Shown piece by piece: positions 15,595 through 23,282 of a stretch of DNA of 64,000 nt. The position numbers and the translations under genes were made by a program. Every line of letters starts with the position of its first letter. Positions within the stretch are counted from its first letter, which is position 1. The notes under the pieces were generated by a model that saw only the letters and a list, made by a program, of their open reading frames with translations, had not been told where the DNA came from and searched no databases. Source of the DNA: Actinomyces massiliensis 4401292 (lineage in GTDB: Bacteria; Actinomycetota; Actinomycetes; Actinomycetales; Actinomycetaceae); the NCBI RefSeq assembly GCF_000269805.1, contig NZ_JH711483.1, forward strand, positions 564,081-628,080, given 5' to 3'.

Positions 15595-16893
15595 TCACTG
15601 CTGGGCCAGCACCGCCTCGCAGGTGGATGCTCCCGAGGTGTCCTCGGCGGCGATGGCTTCGACGGTGGTGACGGCCTCGTGCAGTGTTGAGACTGCATAG
15701 ACCTCCAGTCCGTCGGGGACATTCCCCACGACGTCCGCGCAGTTCGAGGCCGGGGCCAGGAAGTATCCGGAGCCGTCGGTCTTGGCGCCGGCCATCTTCT
15801 GCTCGATGCCGCCGATGGGCCCTATGGAACCGTCGAGGGCGATCGTGCCGGTTCCGGCGATGTCCTTGCCACCGGTCAGGTCGCCGGGGGTGAGCTCATC
15901 GACGATGCCCAGGGCGAACATGCTGCCGGCGCTGGGGCCACCGACCTTGGACAGCCCGAAGGTCGCCTCGATGTCCGAGTCGGCCTCGGCCGACAGGTAC
16001 ACGCCCAACAGGGAGCCCTCGGAGTCCGGTGAGCCGTCGGAGTTCGCATCCGGGGGCGTGATCGTGGTCAACGAGACGGTCATCGGCTCGCCGTCGCGCT
16101 CGATGCCCAGCTCGACTGCCGTCCCCGCAGGGATGGTCGTCAGCAGTTCGCGCAGCGCCGTGTAGGTCGTCGTCGGCGTCGCCTGTCCCCCGGCCGGGGT
16201 GATGGAGGTCAGGACGTCCCCCTTCTGGAGGAGGCCCTCGGTCTGGTCCGGCCCGGTGCCCTCAACGGTGAGCACCATGCGGGTGGCCATCCCGGTCTCC
16301 ATGAGCGCGGCGACCACGGCGGTGTTCTGGGAACTGGTCATCTGGGCCTGGTTGGTCTCCTCGACGTCCTGCTGGGACAGGGACGGCGGGCAGACCTGAT
16401 CGCGTTCCAGGATCGTCTTGTTGGGCGAGAGCCAGGCGCCCACGACGTCGAAGAGGGTGACCGGGTAGCCGGGGCACCCCGAAACCGACACCGTGGTCAT
16501 GCGCAGCGCTCCTTCGGCGGGGTAGGTCTGCGCGCCGGTGACCGTGATGACGCTCTGGTCCGAGTCGTCGCCGGGAACCGCGGCCAGCACGTTCCAAGTC
16601 GGGCCGGGCGCCTCAATGACCTTGTTGACCCGCACGGTCGCCCCTGCGACGACGAGGCCCACTGCCAGCAGCAGTGCGCCGATCCCGATCATGAGCCGCT
16701 TGGACCGCAAGCGCCTGAGTCCACGGATCCCCGTTCTAGAGCCGGAATCGTCGCCGGCTTCCATGCCCGGTTCCACGCCGGAGCCCGGATCGGCCTCGGA
16801 GCCGGCGGCGGGTTCGACCTCGCTGCTGGATGTCGCGTTGGACTGCGTCTCGTGGTGCTGTTCGTCCATCACGCCCCCATCATGCGTCCTCAT
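15595..16893 (-). CDS. Membrane-anchored PDZ-domain Lon-like protease
   Basis: The 432-aa protein has an acidic cytoplasmic N-terminus, one transmembrane helix (LMIGIGALLLAVGLVVAGATV, ~67-87), a degenerate PDZ domain (GLLQKGDVLTSI near 220) and a C-terminal Lon-type protease domain. The catalytic serine is in GGPSAGSMFALG (~325) and the lysine in GIEQKMAGAK (~370), the Ser-Lys dyad of Lon-like proteases. It belongs to the YlbL/Rv3194c group, which acts outside the cytoplasmic membrane. Two starts are possible (16893 and 16869). It is divergent from the DUF2342 gene, an arrangement conserved in actinobacteria. Confidence 0.9.
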   Translation of the reverse strand: MRTHDGGVMDEQHHETQSNATSSSEVEPAAGSEADPGSGVEPGMEAGDDSGSRTGIRGLRRLRSKRLMIGIGALLLAVGLVVAGATVRVNKVIEAPGPTWNVLAAVPGDDSDQSVITVTGAQTYPAEGALRMTTVSVSGCPGYPVTLFDVVGAWLSPNKTILERDQVCPPSLSQQDVEETNQAQMTSSQNTAVVAALMETGMATRMVLTVEGTGPDQTEGLLQKGDVLTSITPAGGQATPTTTYTALRELLTTIPAGTAVELGIERDGEPMTVSLTTITPPDANSDGSPDSEGSLLGVYLSAEADSDIEATFGLSKVGGPSAGSMFALGIVDELTPGDLTGGKDIAGTGTIALDGSIGPIGGIEQKMAGAKTDGSGYFLAPASNCADVVGNVPDGLEVYAVSTLHEAVTTVEAIAAEDTSGASTCEAVLAQQ

Positions 16894-17093
16894 GGGGCAC
16901 CGGGTCTCACTGATTCGGCCGATCGAGCGGCAGGTGTCGCCATTGCCACTCCATTTGCGGCGGCCGGATGGGGCCGGTTCACGGTTCGCGCACAGGAATG
17001 GGTGGCATGCTCATGGTGTTGCGTCTGAGGCGGCTTTAATTCAACCTGGAATCAACCGCACGGCATGACGCTCGCACCACCGGGAGGAATCAC

Positions 17094-18533
17094 ATGAGCG
17101 AGGACCCCTTCGACGACATCGAGCAGATGCTTTCCGCCCTCTTCGGCGCCGAGGTCGCCGGGGACGCCGTTGCCGCTCTGCGCTCCTCCGGCGTCGATCC
17201 CGCTCAGTTCGCCCAGATGAGCGGGGTGGACATGTCTCAGATCAGTCCCGGGCAGATGATGGCGATGCGCGCCCAGATGCAGCAGATGATGGCCGGTGCG
17301 CAGGATGGTCCGGTCAACTGGACCATGGGGCGCACCCTCGCCCTCCAGGAGGCCGGCAAGGGCGGTGATCCGTCTATCACTGCCGCCGAGGCCGATGCGA
17401 CCCGCCAGGCGCTGCGGGTGGCCGACCTGTGGCTGGACACGGCCACCGATCTCATGCCGGCGCCCGGGGCGCGCGAGGCGTGGTCCCGCTCGGAGTGGGT
17501 CGAGCAGACGCTGCCGGTGTGGAAGGACGTGTGCGCCCCGGTCGCCGAGGCCGCTACCGCTGCTCTCGCCACTGCCCTGGAGAGCCAGGCGGAGGACCTG
17601 GCCGCCGCCAATCCCGAGCAGGGGGACGCCGCTCGCCAGGTCGGCGCCCTGACCCAGATCATGCGGTCGATGGCGGGCACCGCCTTCGGCCTCCAGGTCG
17701 GCCATGCCGTCGGCGAGCTCGCGGGTCAGGCCGTGGCCGCCACCGACGTCGGGCTGCCGCTGAAGCGAGAGCCCGGTACCGCGCTTGTGCCCGCCAATGT
17801 CACGGCCTTCGCCGAGGGCCTGGAGGCCGATGCCGAGCAGGTCCGCATGTTCTTGGCAGTGCGTGAGGCTGCCGCCTCACGTCTGTACGCCCACGTCCCA
17901 TGGCTGCGCAGCCAGCTGCTGGGTGCTGTCGAGACCTACGCGCGTGAGATCCGGATCGATACCGGCGCCATTGAGGAGGCCGTCTCTCAGGTCGACCCCT
18001 CCGATCCTGAGGCGATCCGCTCGGCGCTGGAGTCGGGCATGTTCGCCCCGCAGGAGACGCCTGCCCAGGTCGAGTCGCTGGAGAAGCTGGAGACGCTGCT
18101 GGCGCTCGTGGAGGGCTGGGTCGAGGTCGTCACTGCGCAGGCCACCGCTCCGCATCTGCCGCATGCGATACCGCTGCGGGAGATGGTGCGTCGCCGCCGG
18201 ATTCAGGGCGGCCCCGCCGAGAAGGTCTTCGCCCGCCTCATCGGTCTGGAGTTCCGGCCCCGCCGTGTGCGGGAGGCGGCGCACCTGTGGGAGTTGCTGG
18301 GCGGTGAGGTCGGCGACGGCGAGCGCGACGCGTTCTGGCAGCATCCCGACGTCATGCCGACGGCCTCCGAGCTGGCCGCTCCCGAGGACTTCCTGACCAT
18401 GCGCCGGGCGGCCCAGGATATGGAGGCCGAGGTGGATGCGGACCTCGCCTCATTGCTGGACGGCACGCTGGGCTATGCCGATGGCGTTCGCGACGCCGAC
18501 GAGAACCGCTCCGAAGGCTCGGGAGACGACTGA
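17094..18533 (+). CDS. DUF2342 / zincin-like family protein
   Basis: This 479-aa protein belongs to the DUF2342 family, often named zinc-dependent metalloprotease or putative hydrolase. It has a Met/Gln-rich N-terminal segment (MMAMRAQMQQMM, ~61-72), the conserved GTAFGLQVGHAVGELAGQ region and REAAASRLYAHVPWL (~261). The C-terminal half has LVEGWVEVVT and PLREMVRRRRI. A classical HEXXH is not present in the expected REAAASRLYAH segment, so protease activity should not be assumed. GGGAGGAATCAC before the ATG supports the start. It lies divergent from the PDZ protease, like Rv3195/Rv3194c. Confidence 0.85.
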   Translation: MSEDPFDDIEQMLSALFGAEVAGDAVAALRSSGVDPAQFAQMSGVDMSQISPGQMMAMRAQMQQMMAGAQDGPVNWTMGRTLALQEAGKGGDPSITAAEADATRQALRVADLWLDTATDLMPAPGAREAWSRSEWVEQTLPVWKDVCAPVAEAATAALATALESQAEDLAAANPEQGDAARQVGALTQIMRSMAGTAFGLQVGHAVGELAGQAVAATDVGLPLKREPGTALVPANVTAFAEGLEADAEQVRMFLAVREAAASRLYAHVPWLRSQLLGAVETYAREIRIDTGAIEEAVSQVDPSDPEAIRSALESGMFAPQETPAQVESLEKLETLLALVEGWVEVVTAQATAPHLPHAIPLREMVRRRRIQGGPAEKVFARLIGLEFRPRRVREAAHLWELLGGEVGDGERDAFWQHPDVMPTASELAAPEDFLTMRRAAQDMEAEVDADLASLLDGTLGYADGVRDADENRSEGSGDD

Positions 18534-18544
18534 TCCGCGGATCT

Positions 18545-18610
18545 GCGCCGAGATCGGTCGTACTCCGCGCCGAGATCGGTCGTACTCCGGGCCGAGATCG
18601 GTTCACACGA
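18545..18610. repeat. 22-bp tandem repeat, three copies (CGAGATCGGTC family)
   Basis: CGAGATCGG starts at 18549, 18571 and 18593, exactly 22 bp apart. Copies 1 and 2 are identical over 22 bp (GCGCCGAGATCGGTCGTACT plus CC); copy 3 is degenerate and overlaps the stop codon of the PPA1309 gene. The array fills the space between two convergent genes. Related arrays with the same period occur at 57861 and 63664. Confidence 0.9.
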
Positions 18611-19196
18611 GTGTCGATCCCAGGGCCTCGATGAGTCCCGGTACGAGGGCGTCGCCGCTCACCACTCGATCGGCCGAGTCCTGCGCCCTGGAGCGGACCG
18701 CGCACCAGGACTCACCGGTGCGCAGTACCCCGACCACTATCCGCACGTCCTCGCGGTCAGATCGTGAGCTCAGGAAGGCCAGGCGCTCCTGAGCATCGTG
18801 AATCTTGGCGGCCTCCTGCTCGGCCTCGGGCGGCAGCACCACTCGCTCCACGGTGAGCGCCGCCCCGTCGACGGCCTGCGGCCAGGCGAGCTGGCCCAGC
18901 AGGTCTTCCAGGTCCGCGGCGGCCGGCAGGTTCTCCTGCTCGATCATGGTCAGCGCCTGCGGGTCGCGTCGCGCCTCGGCCAGCGCCGCGTCATCGAGAA
19001 CCTCGGCCAGCTCGGGGTCCTGTGCCAGAGCCGCGGCAGTGCGCACCAGTGCGAAAACCGTGACCGGGGCGTCCCAGCCGCGTTGAGCGACATGCTCCTC
19101 GAGCTCGACGACGGCGCGGGCCAGGGCAGCCTGTCCCGCAGTGGCGGGCGTTGAAGCGGGCTGACGGTCAGGTGTTTGCTCAGTCATGTCAGTCAT
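18603..19196 (-). CDS. PPA1309-family protein, unknown function
   Basis: The 197-aa protein matches the actinobacterial PPA1309 family by order and pattern of its motifs: an N-terminal helix LARAVVELEEHVAQRGWDAP, FALVRT, ALTMIEQENLP, LEDLLGQLAWP and the strand LTVERVVLPPEAE. It is soluble, acidic and has no recognised catalytic motif. The start is supported by TAGGCT exactly 6 nt before the ATG and the lack of a Shine-Dalgarno. The gene is convergent with DUF2342 and divergent from UPF0182, as in other actinobacteria. Confidence 0.8.
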   Translation of the reverse strand: MTDMTEQTPDRQPASTPATAGQAALARAVVELEEHVAQRGWDAPVTVFALVRTAAALAQDPELAEVLDDAALAEARRDPQALTMIEQENLPAAADLEDLLGQLAWPQAVDGAALTVERVVLPPEAEQEAAKIHDAQERLAFLSSRSDREDVRIVVGVLRTGESWCAVRSRAQDSADRVVSGDALVPGLIEALGSTLV

Positions 19197-19202
19197 GCGT
19201 TG

Positions 19203-19208
19203 AGCCTA
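19203..19208 (-). promoter_or_regulatory. -10 element for leaderless PPA1309 mRNA
   Basis: TAGGCT (minus strand), 6 nt (CAACGC), then ATG at 19196. No ribosome binding site fits between them. Confidence 0.6.
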
Positions 19209-19351
19209 CGGCTCACGCGAGTGGCGCAATGGGTTTTGTGGGCTCAGCGTGACCTGTGGAACGATTGCGGTAACCGGCGTCACCGGCGTCGGAGTCCGTA
19301 CGTGCGCATTCGCGCGCATTTCGCAACACCGCAACAACACGGAGCGTGACC

Positions 19352-22300
19352 GTGAGCACCAGGCCTGACGACGATTCCGACGACAAGCCCGAGCGTCCTG
19401 CGCCCGACGACTCCTCCCCGTCCAGCCGGGAGGATCGTGTGCGCGGCGGTTTCTTCCAATCCGATGATGCCGGTGCCGACGGCGCCTCTGACAAGGGCTC
19501 TCGCAAGGACCCCCGCAAGCATTCGGCCGGCGGCGCGTCCGAGGGCTCCGGTGACAGCGGTGAGGACGGCGAGAGCTCCCAGCGCGGCTTCGACCCGGCG
19601 TCTTTCCTGTTCGGCGCCGCCGCTCCGTTCGGCTCGCGACGCCCGGACGACTCGGATGACGAGGGCGGTTCCGGACGGAAAGGCTCGAGCGGATCGGGCG
19701 GGCCTCGACGCCCCTCGCGTCCCACACCCGGGGCCGCGGACGGACCACGTCGCCCGGGCCCGTTGGCCTGGACCCTGGGAATCCTCGCCGCGTTGGCCGC
19801 GGTCGTCATCTTCCTGTCGCGCACGTGGACCGAGGTGCTCTGGTTCGACCAGCTCGGCTTCGCGCGCGTGGTGTGGACCCAGTGGATTGCGGCCGGCGTC
19901 ATGTTCGTCGTTGGTTTCCTCATGATGTTCGGCGCTGTGTTCGCCGCCATCACCAGGGCGTATCGCTCGCGCGAGATCGGTCTTCCGCACGATGAGGCGA
20001 CCCGTAACCTCGAGGCTTATCGCACCGCGGTGGAGCCGATGCGCCGGGCACTGACCTGGGGCGTGCCCGGGGTGTTGGCGCTGCTCGCCTCGGCGTGGGA
20101 GCTCGCCCCGCACTGGCAGGAGGCGCTGCTGGCCATTCACTCGCACTCTTTCGGCGTCACCGATCCGCAGTTCGGCCTGGACATCTCGTTCTACGTATTC
20201 ATCCTGCCGGTGCTGGAGATCGTGGTCTCCTTCCTATCGCGCGTGGTCGTGATCGCCGGCATCGCCAGTGTCGTCGTCCACTACCTGTACGGCGGAGTCT
20301 CGGTGGCCCGCAAGCCCCACTTCACGAGGGCCGCGCGTCTTCACCTGACCGTTTTCCTCGCCCTGTTCTCCGTGCTTCACGGTGCGGGCTACTGGCTCGG
20401 CCGCTACTCCTCGCTGTACGCCTCGAATACGAAGTTCGACGGCGCCGGTTACACCGATGTCCACGCCTCCATTCCGGCTCAGGCGATCCTGGCCGCCATC
20501 AGCGTTGCGGTGGCGGTGCTGTTCGTCGCCTCGGCGCGCACCAGTTCGTGGCGGCTGCCGGTCACGGGTGTGACCGTCATGGTCATCTCGGCGCTGATCG
20601 TGGGTGTCGCCTACCCGGTGGTCATTCAGAAGTTCGTCGTGGATCCCAACGCCCAGCGCGAGGAGTCCGAGTACATCGACCGCAACATCAAGGCCACTCT
20701 GAGTGCTTACGGCCTGGGCGATGTGGAGGCCTCCGCCTACAACGCCAAGACCACTGCCGAGGCGGGCCAGCTCATGGATGATGCCGAGTCGACGACCTCG
20801 ATCCGCTTGCTGGATCCGAACCTCGTCTCTCCGGCCTTCAAGCAGCGTCAGCAGAACAAGCAGTACTACTCGTTCGACTCCCAGCTCAACGTTGACCGCT
20901 ACGGGGTGTCGGGCGAATCCCGCGATACGGTGATCGCGGTTCGCGAGTTGAGCCAGGAGGGTCTGGAGAACGGGCAGCGCACGTGGATCAATGACCACAC
21001 CGTTTACACCCATGGCTACGGCGTGGTCACCGCGTACGGGAACACGGCCAGCTCCGACGGCTCACCCGCGTTCTGGGAGGGCGGAATCCCCTCCGAGGGG
21101 GAGCTGGGCGACTACGAGCCGCGCATCTACTTCGGCAAGTCCACGCCCTCCTACTCGATCGTGGGCGGGGACGACGGCGGGAATCCGCGCGAGCTCGACT
21201 ACCCTGATGACTCGGCTCCTTCTGGCCAGATCAACACCACCTTCTCCGGCAGCGGGGGGCCGAACGTCTCCAACCCGTTCAACCGGCTCCTGTATGCGAC
21301 GAAGTTCGCCGAGATGAACATCCTGTTCTCCCAGGAGGTCCGCTCCGGCTCTCAGATCCTCTACGACCGCGACCCGGCCAAGCGGGTCGCCAAGGTCGCC
21401 CCGTGGCTGACCCTCGACGGCAATCCCTATCCGGCTGTCATTGATGACGACGATGATCCGAGCACGCCCAAGCGCGTCAAGTGGATCCTCGACGGCTACA
21501 CCACGACTAACAACTACCCCTACTCCCAGCACGAGTCCCTGGAGGACTCCATGAGCGATGCGACGACGGGGCAGGCGTCCCTGCTCGGCGCCCCCAAGGA
21601 GTCCAACTACGTGCGCAACTCCGTCAAGGCCGTCGTCGATGCCTATGACGGCAGCGTCAAGCTGTACGAGTGGGATGAGCAGGACCCGCTCCTGGACGCC
21701 TGGCAGTCCGTCTTCCCGGGCACCGTCACGCCGATGAGCGAGATGAGCGCCGACCTCATGGCTCATATGCGTTACCCGGAGGACCTGTTCAAGGTCCAGC
21801 GCACGGTGATGGCTACCTACCATGTCACCGATCCGGAAGACTTCTACTCGGGCGGCGACTTCTGGAAGGTCCCCGATGACCCCACGAAGGAGGGGGACTC
21901 CCCGCAGGCGCCCTACTACCTGACCCTGAAGATGCCGGACCAGGACGAGGCGTCCTTCTCCCTGTCGAGCGTCTACATCATCGGCGGGAACACGGATCGC
22001 AATGTGCTGACCGGATTCCTCGCGGTGGACTCCGAGACGGCCAGCGGCGAACCGGGCGTGAGGAACCCCGATTACGGCAAGCTGCGATTGCTCGAGCTGC
22101 CGAGATCCTCCAATGTGTCGGGCCCCGGGCAGGTGCAGAACAACTTCAACTCCTATGGCAATGCCAGTCCGGTCCTCAACCTGTTGAGTCAGCAGGGCTC
22201 GCAGGTCATCAAGGGCAACCTGTTGACTTTGCCGGTGGGCGGCGGTCTGCTCTACGTCCAGCCCGTGTACGTCCAGTCCTCCTCGGGGACGCAGTACCCG

Positions 22301-22768
22301 CTGCTGCGCAAGGTGCTGGTCTCCTTCGGCGACAAGATCGGCTTCGCCGACACGCTGCAGGAGGCTCTCGATCAGGTCTTCGGAGGGGACTCGGGGGCGA
22401 CGACGGGTCAGGAGGTCGTCGACGGCGACTCCGCCGCGGCCAACGACACGTCCTCGAGCACCGATCCGTCCGCCGATTCGGGGACGGAGCCCACGGCTGA
22501 TCCGAGTGCGGCGGCATCCGCCAGCGCCCAGCCGCCGACGGCGAGCGCGCAGCCCTCGGCATCGGCCTCGGCTAGCGGGAGTGCCTCGGCATCCATTGGC
22601 GATCCTCAGACGGATCTCGATACCGCCCTCGCGGATGCGAAGTCCGCTATGGATGACTCCAACAAGGCGATGCAATCGGGGGACTGGACGGCCTACGGTG
22701 AGGCGCAGACCAGGCTCAACAACGCCCTCAACCGGGCCGTCGAGGCCCAGAAGAAGCTGGGCGGCTGA
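19352..22768 (+). CDS. UPF0182 family membrane protein
   Basis: This large protein (1138 aa) has a disordered charged N-terminus (~1-125), seven predicted transmembrane helices between ~130 and ~430, a long extracytoplasmic region (~435-1000), a Ser/Ala-rich linker and a helical C-terminus. That is the UPF0182 (Rv3193c-type) architecture, whose biochemical role is unknown. The GTG at 19352 was preferred over the in-frame GTG at 19346 because GGAG (19341-19344) lies 7 nt before it. A GC-rich hairpin at 22842 probably ends the transcript. Confidence 0.92.
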   Translation: MSTRPDDDSDDKPERPAPDDSSPSSREDRVRGGFFQSDDAGADGASDKGSRKDPRKHSAGGASEGSGDSGEDGESSQRGFDPASFLFGAAAPFGSRRPDDSDDEGGSGRKGSSGSGGPRRPSRPTPGAADGPRRPGPLAWTLGILAALAAVVIFLSRTWTEVLWFDQLGFARVVWTQWIAAGVMFVVGFLMMFGAVFAAITRAYRSREIGLPHDEATRNLEAYRTAVEPMRRALTWGVPGVLALLASAWELAPHWQEALLAIHSHSFGVTDPQFGLDISFYVFILPVLEIVVSFLSRVVVIAGIASVVVHYLYGGVSVARKPHFTRAARLHLTVFLALFSVLHGAGYWLGRYSSLYASNTKFDGAGYTDVHASIPAQAILAAISVAVAVLFVASARTSSWRLPVTGVTVMVISALIVGVAYPVVIQKFVVDPNAQREESEYIDRNIKATLSAYGLGDVEASAYNAKTTAEAGQLMDDAESTTSIRLLDPNLVSPAFKQRQQNKQYYSFDSQLNVDRYGVSGESRDTVIAVRELSQEGLENGQRTWINDHTVYTHGYGVVTAYGNTASSDGSPAFWEGGIPSEGELGDYEPRIYFGKSTPSYSIVGGDDGGNPRELDYPDDSAPSGQINTTFSGSGGPNVSNPFNRLLYATKFAEMNILFSQEVRSGSQILYDRDPAKRVAKVAPWLTLDGNPYPAVIDDDDDPSTPKRVKWILDGYTTTNNYPYSQHESLEDSMSDATTGQASLLGAPKESNYVRNSVKAVVDAYDGSVKLYEWDEQDPLLDAWQSVFPGTVTPMSEMSADLMAHMRYPEDLFKVQRTVMATYHVTDPEDFYSGGDFWKVPDDPTKEGDSPQAPYYLTLKMPDQDEASFSLSSVYIIGGNTDRNVLTGFLAVDSETASGEPGVRNPDYGKLRLLELPRSSNVSGPGQVQNNFNSYGNASPVLNLLSQQGSQVIKGNLLTLPVGGGLLYVQPVYVQSSSGTQYPLLRKVLVSFGDKIGFADTLQEALDQVFGGDSGATTGQEVVDGDSAAANDTSSSTDPSADSGTEPTADPSAAASASAQPPTASAQPSASASASGSASASIGDPQTDLDTALADAKSAMDDSNKAMQSGDWTAYGEAQTRLNNALNRAVEAQKKLGG

Positions 22769-22841
22769 TAACCGGGCTGATGGTGATGCGCTGACGGCCT
22801 GGCATCTGCCGGTATCACAGCGGTTCGGGCCGGTTCGGGCT

Positions 22842-22876
22842 TGGTGCGTCCGCGGGAGTCTCCTGCGGGCGCACCA
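22842..22876 (+). terminator. Terminator-like hairpin after the UPF0182 gene
   Basis: TGGTGCG pairs with CGCACCA and the stem continues inward with CCGC/GCGG and G-T wobbles to a 3-nt loop, about 15 pairs. The downstream sequence is pyrimidine-rich rather than a true T-run. Confidence 0.55.
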
Positions 22877-23016
22877 CCATTCTTCTCGGCCGTTTTCGGT
22901 TGTTCTCGGCTGTTTCAGTCATGCTCGGATGCGGCTCCAGTGCTGAAGGCTTGTGGATGCCTTGACGCGCCCGGCACTCCGAGGCGTGTGGGTGAGCAAG
23001 GGCACGTGTCAGCCGA

Positions 23017-23045
23017 TTGTGTTCCGCAGGCGCGGCTACTAATCT
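23017..23045 (+). promoter_or_regulatory. Promoter of the initiator tRNA
   Basis: TTGTGT (23017-23022) and TAATCT (23040-23045) are separated by exactly 17 bp. The tRNA 5' end follows 13 bp after the -10 hexamer. Confidence 0.7.
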
Positions 23046-23057
23046 TCCTCATGCCGC

Positions 23058-23131
23058 CGCGGGGTGGAGCAGTTCGGTAGCTCGCCGGGCTCATAACCCG
23101 GAGGTCGCAGGTTCGAATCCTGCCCCCGCTA
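23058..23131 (+). tRNA. tRNA-fMet (CAT), initiator
   Basis: A 74-nt tRNA without encoded CCA. The acceptor stem GCGGGG/CCCCGC leaves position 1 (C) unpaired, and the anticodon stem ends in three GC pairs (GGG-CTCATAA-CCC). Both are hallmarks of initiator tRNA. Anticodon CAT is at 23092-23094 and the T-arm reads GCAGGTTCGAATCCTGC. It lies downstream of UPF0182 and has its own promoter and terminator. Confidence 0.96.
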
Positions 23132-23154
23132 CGAAGCACCGCAAGGTGGCAAAT

Positions 23155-23196
23155 GACTCCGACCCCTGTCATTGAACAGGGGTCGGAGTCTTTTTT
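23155..23196 (+). terminator. Intrinsic terminator of the initiator tRNA
   Basis: A perfect 15-bp stem (23155-23169 with 23176-23190), 6-nt loop CATTGA and a run of six T (23191-23196). It is the only textbook rho-independent terminator in this window. Confidence 0.95.
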
Positions 23197-23282
23197 GTTG
23201 TCCAAACCGAGATTCGGATTCGGTGATTGGTCGGCGATTGCGGGCATATTGTTCATGCGTATCAGAATTCTTGGAAGGTTCA

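Noticed and set aside
21062-22675. 537-aa minus-strand frame inside the UPF0182 gene
   Set aside because: Shadow frame; residues mirror the opposite coding strand and no start signal is present.
23172-23282. Upstream ATG extension of the membrane esterase
   Set aside because: It starts inside the tRNA terminator hairpin and lacks a ribosome binding site.
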